A stretch of DNA of 64,000 nt from Marine group II euryarchaeote REDSEA-S11_B3N4 (lineage in GTDB: Archaea; Thermoplasmatota; Poseidoniia; Poseidoniales; Thalassarchaeaceae): assembly GCA_001628485.1 (NCBI GenBank), contig LURR01000012.1, forward strand, positions 82,563-146,562. The letters run 5' to 3'. Numbering within the stretch: the stretch's first letter is position 1; every line of letters starts with the position of its first letter. Position numbers and translations under genes: made by a program. The notes below the pieces were generated by a model. The model was given only the letters and a program-made list of their open reading frames with translations. It did no database searches and had not been told where the DNA came from. Shown here piece by piece: positions 46,776 to 53,907 of the stretch.

Positions 46776-47305
46776 ATGTTGGTTTGGTCACTCTCCCATG
46801 AAGTGTTCATCCAGTCCACGCCAACTCCTCCTCTGTGGGGGGACCCGTCCCTAATCCCAATACGAGTGATACTGTATTCAAGACAGTCCGCGGCAATTGA
46901 GACCATGGCCTCAATCTCATCCGATGACAACCAGCCATCACCTCCAGAGGGCACAATCCCCTCTAGGAATGAATCTAGATCGGATCTGATGTCATCGGCT
47001 AGGGACCAGTTAATCCATGCTCTGGCATCCACTTCAGCAGTCTGCCAGTCATCGTTCACACGAACCTCGAAAATTGCTTGATTGTAAATGAAAATATCCT
47101 CGAACGTTATCGAGCCACATTGCTCTTCCAGAGATCCCCCTCCGCCGAACTGTTCCATTTTTGTTTTGTCATTGGAGAGATGTTCGAAAGGGAGATGCGT
47201 CGAGGAAATGAACATCGCAATACACGCGAAAATCAATCCTGCAGACCTAAACGCCTTGCCGTCCACAGTCATCATCCGGAAACCATAGGACATCAGGGTT
47301 GGCAT
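46715..47305 (-). CDS. surface protein, 5' part of a frameshifted gene
   Basis: About 196 residues from ATG 47305 (a TTG at 47323 overlaps the upstream stop). An N-terminal hydrophobic segment (AGLIFACIAMFISS) looks like a signal peptide or anchor. The rest is an extracellular-type domain with acidic loops and Cys (SLEEQCGSITFED; SIAADCLEYSI). Translation meets TAG at 46715 just after a run where dropping one T at 46745-46747 would join it to the 442-residue fragment (giving PELFEVPVVP). Either a sequencing error or a true disruption. It overlaps the stop of the dehydrogenase-like lipoprotein gene closely, indicating one operon. Confidence 0.65.
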   Translation of the reverse strand: MPTLMSYGFRMMTVDGKAFRSAGLIFACIAMFISSTHLPFEHLSNDKTKMEQFGGGGSLEEQCGSITFEDIFIYNQAIFEVRVNDDWQTAEVDARAWINWSLADDIRSDLDSFLEGIVPSGGDGWLSSDEIEAMVSIAADCLEYSITRIGIRDGSPHRGGVGVDWMNTSWESDQTNIGHFNGVPELFRGPSCSVEH

Positions 47306-47319
47306 TAAAAATTGGCTTC

Positions 47320-48501
47320 TCAACCAATCTGGACAATTTCTCCTGTCCAGTGGAGTGAAAGAAGCTCACCGTCCAAGCCCTGGCCAAATCCGACAATCAT
47401 CCCGCCGCTTGAGCCGATGTAATTCTGAGACCATTGGCCGCTCTCTTCCTTCAGAATCCAGATAGAACCACTGCAAAAGTCACCGTAAAGATATCCGCCT
47501 CTGAGCTCTTCAGGACCCCAGTCCATCCAGAATCCACCAGTTATGGAGCAGTTCCCTCCCGTATGGGCGTAAGTTGCAACTGGCATTGTGTATCCCAAAT
47601 CGTTGCTGTAATTTTCATTGGATGATTCACAGGGAGCACTGTCGTCGACTGGTTGGAAACCCTCCATCTCTGCCCATCCGAGGTTCGCCTGATTGTCCAT
47701 GGTTACCAGATTAATCTCTTCCCAGCAGCTCTGGCCCACATCTGCAATCCAGAGTCTGTCGTTGCTGTCCAAATCAAATCTCCATGGATTCCTCAATCCG
47801 TAATGCAATACGAAGGGACTCCCTGAATCTCCTTGTAGGATAGGACTAACCTCTCCTCCAGAGAAGGTGAAGTAGAGGATAGAACCCAGTACAGTATGCG
47901 GGTCCTGTCCATTTCCATCGGGGTCATAACCGCTTCCACCGTCTCCTAAACCCCAAAGATACTCGTTATTCCCTATGTTGAGAAGATGGCCTCCGTTATG
48001 ATTTCTGAACGGTTGTTCCACGGTCTTCAGAACGGTGATGCTGGACATGTCAATTGTTCCATCAGAATTAACGGTGGCAGAGGAGAGCAACAGATCTGAA
48101 TCGTTCGGCCCATCGCAACTTCCCTCCTCGATGTAAGATAGAAGTACGGTCTGGCTGCCATTGGAGGTATCCGCGAATGCCATGCCCAGTAGTCCCTGTT
48201 CTACATGGCAGTTGCTGACAATTGGGCTAAGGTCTGCCACTTGCGAAACTACTTCTCCATTCCATGAGGTGATTTGACCAGACAACTCTACTATCCATAG
48301 CTCCTCATTTTCTGGATGCTCTAGTGTGACTATTGGGCTAGCAAGACCTCCAAGATAGACAGAGCAGGATAAATTGTAACTTAGATCAATGGAGCAATCC
48401 CAACTCTCTGGCTCTGGCCAAACGTACCCATTATCATCCGAAAGACATCCAGCAAATGGGCAAGTTACCACTAGTAGCGAGATTATCGCCCAAATTCTCA
48501 T
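47320..48501 (-). CDS. glucose/sorbosone dehydrogenase-like lipoprotein
   Basis: A 393-residue exported protein. The lipobox FAGC near residue 19 marks it as membrane-anchored. The body is a six-bladed beta-propeller of the PQQ-dependent sugar dehydrogenase type: EQGLLGMAFA, HNGGHLLNIG, GDGGSGYDPDGNGQD, YGLRNPWRFDLD and WIADVGQSCWEEIN are family motifs. GGYLYGDFCSGSIW is the last-blade signature. Many homologues do not oxidise sugars, and the cofactor residues cannot be confirmed by eye. It lies 9 bases after the transferrin-like gene on the same strand, so it may belong to that transcript. Confidence 0.83.
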   Translation of the reverse strand: MRIWAIISLLVVTCPFAGCLSDDNGYVWPEPESWDCSIDLSYNLSCSVYLGGLASPIVTLEHPENEELWIVELSGQITSWNGEVVSQVADLSPIVSNCHVEQGLLGMAFADTSNGSQTVLLSYIEEGSCDGPNDSDLLLSSATVNSDGTIDMSSITVLKTVEQPFRNHNGGHLLNIGNNEYLWGLGDGGSGYDPDGNGQDPHTVLGSILYFTFSGGEVSPILQGDSGSPFVLHYGLRNPWRFDLDSNDRLWIADVGQSCWEEINLVTMDNQANLGWAEMEGFQPVDDSAPCESSNENYSNDLGYTMPVATYAHTGGNCSITGGFWMDWGPEELRGGYLYGDFCSGSIWILKEESGQWSQNYIGSSGGMIVGFGQGLDGELLSLHWTGEIVQIG

Positions 48502-48510
48502 CTCTAGTCC

Positions 48511-49587
48511 CTACCTTTCTAGATAGGCTTGGATACCGGGTACATTTGAAACTGCTTCTGAGTAAGTTCCCAGATGCTCTTCCCCAGTGCTAGCTACCAT
48601 TCCAGCCGTGTTGAGGACGTCGTTCAGGATTTCACGCCCCTCGCTATCGTCATCAAGTGCTAGCAGAGCCTCTTGAATTACCAGCATAGTCTCGTCGTCC
48701 ATACTTGCTGGGTCATACATTACCGGGTGACTGGGTGCCTGTCCAAAAGAGGGTAGCATGACAATCTCATCACGCTCCAAGCACCAGTCTGGACCATCGG
48801 CCACACCATCCTCATTCTCATCGCAATATAGCCGATATGCCGTGTCCTTCACTAGAGCCACGTCTCCGTGCCCAGTCATCATGCACTTCATTGCCCCGCT
48901 GTATCCGGAGTATTGTGTGCCACCCTCAGGGATTTCAGAGTCCGCATGGAAGAAAGTCGTCACAGTGGCTCTCAACGATTCGATCTCGTTTGGATCGCCT
49001 TGCACTTCTGCGTATCCGTTTCCAATCAGGTAACCCATGGGAATGAGCATCCCAGCGCTCTTCAACCAGCCAGTATGGCATGACTTCTTTCCTTGCATAA
49101 GTGCAAATGGATCGGTATCGGGGTCGTCATCCAGGTGTGCTGCTGCAATCTCTGAATCAGCTCTAACCCATGCTGCTGCGTTGTAGAATACCCTTCCGTC
49201 AGGCTTCTTCTCAACGGCTACTACATCCAGATCGTAAACCTGGTAACCCAACCATCCTGCAGCCCCGTCCACCATGGCGATCTCAGCATTTCCATTGGCG
49301 ACGGCCTCTATCGCGGCAACCTCGTCCGATACGGGATAGACCACTACCTTCATCCCTGTCAGTTCGCTTAACTTGTCTGCCATCTCCTGGGGATTCGCTT
49401 CCCAGAAAAGGTATGTATCCTTGACTTCGTAAGCTATTCTTACGCAGTCCTCGTCATCTCCGCATTCGTCATAGTTCACCGTGAACAATGCCCACAAAAC
49501 TGCAGCCGAGAGAATAATTCCGGCTATTGCAATTGGCACAGTCCTGCCCTGTGAAGCATCCCTAATGCTATTCGCAATCGTGCTCAT
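48511..49587 (-). CDS. transferrin-like, membrane-anchored ferric-binding protein (single lobe)
   Basis: A 358-residue protein with an N-terminal signal anchor (about 17-36) and one type 2 periplasmic-binding fold. General features resemble PhnD, but the motifs resemble animal transferrin: Asp107 in AMVDGAAGW, Tyr135 in RVFYNAAAW, GKKSCHTG at 166-173 with Thr172, Tyr229 in YSGYSGAMKC, GDVALVK at 241-247, and His287 in APSHPV. These correspond in order to the iron ligands Asp63, Tyr95, Tyr188 and His249 and anion-binding Thr120 of human transferrin. Arg124 is replaced by Lys176. Cys170/Cys235 and Cys255/Cys269 match two conserved disulfides. It is divergent from the ABC transporter genes across a shared operator. 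Predicted substrate: Fe(III) with (bi)carbonate. Confidence 0.78.
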   Translation of the reverse strand: MSTIANSIRDASQGRTVPIAIAGIILSAAVLWALFTVNYDECGDDEDCVRIAYEVKDTYLFWEANPQEMADKLSELTGMKVVVYPVSDEVAAIEAVANGNAEIAMVDGAAGWLGYQVYDLDVVAVEKKPDGRVFYNAAAWVRADSEIAAAHLDDDPDTDPFALMQGKKSCHTGWLKSAGMLIPMGYLIGNGYAEVQGDPNEIESLRATVTTFFHADSEIPEGGTQYSGYSGAMKCMMTGHGDVALVKDTAYRLYCDENEDGVADGPDWCLERDEIVMLPSFGQAPSHPVMYDPASMDDETMLVIQEALLALDDDSEGREILNDVLNTAGMVASTGEEHLGTYSEAVSNVPGIQAYLER

Positions 49588-49617
49588 GTTTCGTCCGAAT
49601 TGAATGTAGATGATAAA

Positions 49618-49633
49618 TTTAGGGCTACCTAAA
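49618..49633. promoter_or_regulatory. DtxR/IdeR-like operator in the divergent promoter
   Basis: TTTAGG-GCTA-CCTAAA is a perfect inverted repeat with 6-base arms. It lies immediately before ATG 49635 and next to an AT-rich TATA-like core (gataaattt, 49612-49620) usable in both directions. It resembles the TTAGG...CCTAA arms bound by iron-responsive DtxR-family repressors. The identical arms recur at 53704-53719. Confidence 0.7.
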
Positions 49634-49634
49634 C

Positions 49635-50351
49635 ATGACTAAACATGAAAAGAGGAATCACGTCCCCAAGCACGTGTCAGAGGTAGTTAGGATTAGGAAC
49701 CTAGAAGTTGGTTTTCAAAAACAACCTCTACTCTCCATAGAAAGTCTGATTGTAAATTCCGGCGAGGTACTGGCAATTACAGGACCGTCCGGAATAGGAA
49801 AGACCTCGTTACTCAAAACGATCGCAGGCCTTCTGACACCACTATCCGGATTAGTTCAGGTTTGCGAGGCTACATCTCCGCAGAAGCCACCGAGAGGTAC
49901 GATTGGATATATCCCTCAGAAGCTGGGACTGGTCAGGCACTCGAGCGTTTGGGCCAATGTAATGCTAGGCTCTAGAGCAGGGAACACAAAATCACACTCT
50001 AGAGAACAGTCAAACAATGCAATTCTGGCAATGGGGTTGGAAGAAAAAAGAAATGAACCAATCAAAAGGCTCTCCGGGGGGCAACAGAGGCGAGTTGCGA
50101 TAGCCAGGACTCTGGCACAGCGTCCCAAGCTAATATTGGCAGATGAATTTCTGAGCGAACTAGATGAAGAAACATCTGATAGAGTGGTAGAGGCAGTGAT
50201 GCAATACGTCTCATCAAGCGGCGCTGCAATGGTTCTGGTTGAACACGACATCTCTAGAGCGCGGGAGATCTCTGATAGACTTCTAGTCATAGACGATGGA
50301 CGTCTGAACCCCTTCATCACAGATACTTCGATCATGGAGGTGAGATCTTGA
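49635..50351 (+). CDS. ABC transporter ATP-binding protein (PhnC-like; probable iron uptake)
   Basis: A 238-residue ATPase. Walker A is GPSGIGKTS (near residue 53), the Q-loop is YIPQKLGLV, the signature LSGGQQRR, Walker B LILADEF and the switch His is in VEHD. The region LVRHSSVWANVMLGSR is typical of PhnC-type importers. It starts immediately downstream of the operator, where the sequence CTAAACATGA is duplicated in tandem. It overlaps the permease gene by four bases. The substrate is inferred to be iron from the flanking transferrin-like proteins, although sequence alone would say phosphonate. Confidence 0.88.
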   Translation: MTKHEKRNHVPKHVSEVVRIRNLEVGFQKQPLLSIESLIVNSGEVLAITGPSGIGKTSLLKTIAGLLTPLSGLVQVCEATSPQKPPRGTIGYIPQKLGLVRHSSVWANVMLGSRAGNTKSHSREQSNNAILAMGLEEKRNEPIKRLSGGQQRRVAIARTLAQRPKLILADEFLSELDEETSDRVVEAVMQYVSSSGAAMVLVEHDISRAREISDRLLVIDDGRLNPFITDTSIMEVRS

Positions 50352-51274
50352 TCAGGATCAATAGAGAACTGAGGGAGCTGCTAGTTTCAGTTACCGTCCT
50401 GATTCTTGGATTCTGGATAATCCTCACTCTCACGTCAGGTCTTGTCTGGGACTGGAATGGATGGAGGGTTATCGAACCCCAGTCTTATCCTCCGTGCGAG
50501 GCAAACATGTTCCTTCAGTTCACATGCTCCACTGCTTGGATTGGGATGGTTGAAACGATAAAGATAGCAATTCTTGCAACCTTCTTCGGGATGATACTCT
50601 CTCTACCGATGGGACTCTTGAGTTCAAGGAATCTATTCCCCCAGTACGTTACCTATCCTTCTAGGGCCGTTGTCTCAGCCTGTCGAAGCCTTCCAAGTCT
50701 GATTTGGGCGATTATCTTCGTGATAATTGTCGGATTGGGGCCAACAGCAGGAATATTAGCAATGACGATCTACACAGTCGGATATCTGGGCAAGATGCAG
50801 TATGAGGCGATAGAGGGGATGAACAGCGCACCTCTGGAGGCTGCCAACGCAATGGGGCTCACGAAGGCAGAAGTATCATTCTGGGTCGTTATCCCAGAAA
50901 CTGCAAACCACCTAATAGCTCAGATGATTTTCATGTTTGAATACAATGTCAGGTCAGGGACCGTTATTGGGATAGTCGGAGCCGGTGGAATTGGGTACTA
51001 CATCAATCTCTATCTGAAGTTCCTACAATACGAAAGAGTTGCAGCGTATCTGCTAATCATATTCCTGGTGGTTTTGCTTATCGATTTAGTCTCCATCTAC
51101 CTTCGCTCATTCTTCACAGACGAGTCCGAGAATACCAAGCCAACCTGGTCAGGCGTGTTCCTCCCCCCGAAAGATGATCCACCAGAAGTAGTCAATATTC
51201 GAGACCGGATTGATCCGGTCACCGGCGTCAAGATGGGCGAGGATAATCAGGCTAGTAATCCGCAACAATCCTGA
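50348..51274 (+). CDS. ABC transporter permease (PhnE-like; probable iron uptake)
   Basis: A 308-residue membrane protein with about six helices. ACRSLPSLIWAIIFVIIVGLG and EAANAMGLTKAEVSFWVVIP (the EAA loop that contacts the ATPase) match PhnE-type permeases. The start is TTG preceded by a strong GGAGGTGA at 50336-50343. An external loop after helix 1 contains two Cys (PPCEANMFLQFTC) that could form a disulfide. The 3' end overlaps the opposite-strand small gene by 23 bases. It is the translocation channel of the system. Confidence 0.88.
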   Translation: MIRINRELRELLVSVTVLILGFWIILTLTSGLVWDWNGWRVIEPQSYPPCEANMFLQFTCSTAWIGMVETIKIAILATFFGMILSLPMGLLSSRNLFPQYVTYPSRAVVSACRSLPSLIWAIIFVIIVGLGPTAGILAMTIYTVGYLGKMQYEAIEGMNSAPLEAANAMGLTKAEVSFWVVIPETANHLIAQMIFMFEYNVRSGTVIGIVGAGGIGYYINLYLKFLQYERVAAYLLIIFLVVLLIDLVSIYLRSFFTDESENTKPTWSGVFLPPKDDPPEVVNIRDRIDPVTGVKMGEDNQASNPQQS

Positions 51275-51473
51275 TTGCTCCGCCATCATAGAATATCTGA
51301 ATGTGGTCCTTGGCCTTGATCGTCAGAGCCGCCAATGCCTCGTAGACTTCCTTTTCTTGAACGTTGAATGCGTCTGCTGCTCTCTTTGTAGACCAGGCTA
51401 CTTCAACGAAGTCTGATGCAGAAATCCACTTCAGAAGCCTCGCCTCGAAATCCGTTAAATCGACTAGTGCCAT
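51252..51473 (-). CDS. small winged-helix-like protein, 73 aa
   Basis: A 73-residue protein beginning MALVDLTDFEARLLKWI. A helix-turn-helix-like stretch (STKRAADAFNVQEKEVYEAL) followed by two strands (HIQIFYDGGAIRIVA) suggests a single winged helix. It has no metal-binding Cys/His cluster, so it is not a DtxR regulator. Its 3' end overlaps the permease 3' end. It lies between the ABC genes and the bilobal protein and may have nothing to do with iron. Family unknown. Confidence 0.6.
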   Translation of the reverse strand: MALVDLTDFEARLLKWISASDFVEVAWSTKRAADAFNVQEKEVYEALAALTIKAKDHIQIFYDGGAIRIVADY

Positions 51474-51562
51474 GTTTCTCGCATGAGAAGGGGGAAATCA
51501 AGACTGCCCCTCTATCTGGTGATTTCTATCCTAAATATCCTAGTGAGGAGATAACTCACAGG

Positions 51563-51572
51563 AATTTATATG
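51563..51572 (+). promoter_or_regulatory. TATA-like element of the bilobal transferrin-like gene
   Basis: An AT-rich aatttatat core lies about 24-30 bases before GTG 51594, and there is no Shine-Dalgarno near the start. This pattern fits a leaderless archaeal transcript starting at or just before the GTG. I see no TTTAGG/CCTAAA pair here, only one CCTAAA half-site near 51530. Confidence 0.45.
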
Positions 51573-51593
51573 TTCAATTGAAGTGGTTTTTTT

Positions 51594-53690
51594 GTGCCTA
51601 GAAGCGAAAACGCTCTTCGAACTATACTCTGTGTGCTAATGTTGCTGCTCGTATTAGTTTCCGGTTGCCTGGACAACACTTCGAACGAAACAGATACAGA
51701 AGCAGTTGATCAAGAGAATGAGAGAGATGAAATCCCCCTTTCAGTCGCTTTCATCGTGGATCAGCAGTTTTTCGGAACAGAAAATGATCCTTCCTACATG
51801 GCACAGAAATTCTCAGAAGAGACAATATTCGAAATTACCCCATATCCCGTAGAATCCGAAGAAGCGATGATTGAGTCACTCAGGTTTGGCCATGTTGACC
51901 TTGCAATGATGGATGCAGCATCATCCTGGATGAGTTGGAAGAATTACGGATTAGAAGCACTTCTCGCCGACGAAGAGAATTATGGAAGAACATACTACAA
52001 TTCCAATGCATGGGTCAAATCAGACAGCGATATCGCAACTTACCAAATCGATGATGATCCGTTGACAGATCCATTTTCACTCTTCGAGGGTAAGAAAACC
52101 TGTCACACGGGATGGTTTGACTCCGTGGGGATGCTTCTTCCTATGGGGTTCTTGCTCGGTCTTGGATACGCAAATGTAGCTGGAAACCCAAACGACGTGG
52201 AGTCATTGTTGTTCACAATTCAGGAGTTCTTTGACGACGAACCAACTATTCCTGAGGCCGGTACAAAGTACTACGGCTACTCAGGAGCTCTTAGGTGCCT
52301 CTCAGACGGAACAGGCGACATAGCATTTCTCCAGGACTCCTCAGTGGAGGATTACTGTCCAGATGACGACTCGATAAGGCCCTCGTGGTGTCTCGAGGAG
52401 GATGAATACACCATGCTCCCCACATTCGGCAGGTCCCCCAGTAACGCCCTGATGTATAATCCAAGTTTTCTTGACTCGGAAGTTTCAGAAAGAATTTCCA
52501 AAGAACTGGTCGATCTGAGTGGAATAAATGAAATGGACCAGACCCTAAGCTCACTATTCGGAACCCCCGGTTTCGTCCCCACCACATCCCAACAGCACTT
52601 GGAGGGATACTCATCCTTAGTCTATAACATCCCAGGAATGCAGGCATATTTCGAGGATCCAAGTAATACTGGACAGGTAAATCTCAGTGTACAAGAAATC
52701 AATATCGGCGTAGTAGGACCTCTTTCAAACTCTACATCCTCATCTTTCGGATTCCTTGCCGACTCAATAAGCAACGATATCGGCATAGGCGTGAATATTT
52801 CCGAATTTGAAAATCACTTCAGTCTAGTAGAAAATTTATCCAATGGAGTCGTAAATATCGCAATTACAGATGCGATTCCCTCTTGGAAGGCATGGAAGCA
52901 CGATGGAATGTCCGTATTGGCATCATTGTTGGATGAACAAGAGAAGGTCTTCTCGGACTCATTCACCATAGTGAGATCCGATAGCGAATTTACAAATTCC
53001 ACCGATCCTCTTTCTTTGATGGATGGAATTTCTCCCTGCTTCTCGGGAAGAGACAATCCAAGTACACTATTGGTTGCAGGAAGCTTGGTCGGAAGGGGCC
53101 TAACAACCCATCTAGGAGATTTGCAAAATTCTTCAATCCCTGAGATTATCCATTCACTATTCAATTCATCTTACTCTTTCCCAGAAGAAAACTCAGAATT
53201 CCACGGTACCAATGGGGCCCTTAGATGCCTTTCTCATGGAGGGGGGGATATTGCGTTTGTAGAAGGCAATGAACAGGAGATATTCTGTCAGGATGGCTCA
53301 CAACCAAGTGATGAAAATTGGTGCTTAGATAGCGCAGATTATTCCTTGCTTCCACCCATAGGTTCTCTGCCGTATAAATCTGTAATTTACGATCCTTCAG
53401 TCTTGGACATGGTTTCTCGCACAGCTGTCCTAAACTCCTTGCTATCTCTGAACTACGAAATGTTCCTGGACAATTTCACAACTATGGGAAGGGAGTATAC
53501 CGGATGCTATGATATTTCGATCCATAAAATCGACGAGGACTCCCCTAGGGAAGCCTGTGGTTCTGAGATTCTTTCCAATTCACTCTATTCTTCTGGAGTA
53601 TCCAGGGCAACCTCTCAAAGCCTTCTAGGACAAATCTCCGAAATAATCGGCATCCTCCCTGTTCAGCTGATTAACAACTCCTTCACATAA
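51594..53690 (+). CDS. bilobal transferrin-like lipoprotein
   Basis: A 698-residue lipoprotein (lipobox VSGC, Cys25) with two tandem transferrin-like lobes. Lobe 1 (about 45-355) has Asp107 (AMMDAASSW), Tyr135 (RTYYNSNAW), GKKTCHTG with Thr172, Tyr229 (YYGYSGALRC) and GDIAFL, but the His is replaced by Asn284 (SPSNAL) and the anion Arg by Asp176. Lobe 2 (about 368-690) keeps Asp426 but has Ser454 and Thr539 at the two Tyr positions, and a decayed anion motif (PCFSGRD). The Cys pairs are kept in both lobes. The layout parallels animal transferrin with an iron-poor C-lobe. It probably presents iron to the neighbouring ABC permease. Confidence 0.8.
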   Translation: MPRSENALRTILCVLMLLLVLVSGCLDNTSNETDTEAVDQENERDEIPLSVAFIVDQQFFGTENDPSYMAQKFSEETIFEITPYPVESEEAMIESLRFGHVDLAMMDAASSWMSWKNYGLEALLADEENYGRTYYNSNAWVKSDSDIATYQIDDDPLTDPFSLFEGKKTCHTGWFDSVGMLLPMGFLLGLGYANVAGNPNDVESLLFTIQEFFDDEPTIPEAGTKYYGYSGALRCLSDGTGDIAFLQDSSVEDYCPDDDSIRPSWCLEEDEYTMLPTFGRSPSNALMYNPSFLDSEVSERISKELVDLSGINEMDQTLSSLFGTPGFVPTTSQQHLEGYSSLVYNIPGMQAYFEDPSNTGQVNLSVQEINIGVVGPLSNSTSSSFGFLADSISNDIGIGVNISEFENHFSLVENLSNGVVNIAITDAIPSWKAWKHDGMSVLASLLDEQEKVFSDSFTIVRSDSEFTNSTDPLSLMDGISPCFSGRDNPSTLLVAGSLVGRGLTTHLGDLQNSSIPEIIHSLFNSSYSFPEENSEFHGTNGALRCLSHGGGDIAFVEGNEQEIFCQDGSQPSDENWCLDSADYSLLPPIGSLPYKSVIYDPSVLDMVSRTAVLNSLLSLNYEMFLDNFTTMGREYTGCYDISIHKIDEDSPREACGSEILSNSLYSSGVSRATSQSLLGQISEIIGILPVQLINNSFT

Positions 53691-53703
53691 AATAAAACAG
53701 AGA

Positions 53704-53719
53704 TTTAGGGTAACCTAAA
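53704..53719. promoter_or_regulatory. DtxR/IdeR-like operator upstream of flavodoxin
   Basis: TTTAGG-GTAA-CCTAAA has the same perfect 6-base arms and 4-base spacer length as the site at 49618-49633. It overlaps the 5' side of a TATA-like core (aaaattataa, 53717-53726), where a bound repressor would block TBP/TFB binding. Iron-dependent repression of flavodoxin is the inferred outcome. Confidence 0.72.
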
Positions 53720-53749
53720 AATTATAAGATACACTTCTAGACGATATTG

Positions 53750-53860
53750 GGACACTCCAGTAGATGGATACGTTGGCGGGGGGAAGCATCACCCCCAGCA
53801 TCATTTTCGGTTTCCGTAAACCGTCCCCCCGTCAACAACTTAAGTTTGTAAGTGAGGAAA
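53750..53860 (+). ncRNA. structured 5' leader of the flavodoxin transcript (candidate cis-regulatory RNA)
   Basis: The TATA-like core at 53717-53726 would give a leader of roughly 155 bases. In it, GTTGGCGGGGGG (53772-53783) pairs with CCCCCCGTCAAC (53825-53836) as a 12-bp stem with one G-U. The stem encloses a hairpin CGGTTT-CCGT-AAACCG (53808-53823). The same G-run can instead pair with CCCCC at 53792-53796, and the C-run could pair with the GGGG at the ribosome-binding site (53902-53905). Such mutually exclusive pairings are typical of regulatory leaders. The exact ends are estimates and no known RNA family is recognised. Confidence 0.5.
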
Positions 53861-53907
53861 ATCTGGAGGATACAGTTCCGAGACGAACTCTGACTAGGAG
53901 AGGGGCA

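Noticed and set aside
48511-51274. Annotating the cluster as a phosphonate (PhnCDE) transporter
   Set aside because: The ATPase and permease do look PhnC/PhnE-like, but the binding proteins carry transferrin-type ligand and disulfide motifs, the operators look iron-type and flavodoxin is adjacent. No C-P lyase or phosphonatase gene is present.
51525-51565. A third DtxR-like operator before the bilobal protein
   Set aside because: Only a single CCTAAA half-site is present; no inverted partner at the 4-base spacing.
53764-53907. A 48-residue N-terminal extension of flavodoxin
   Set aside because: The frame is open, but the segment has no similarity to flavodoxins, contains the strong stem-loops, and ATG 53908 has a good ribosome-binding site and starts directly at the fold.
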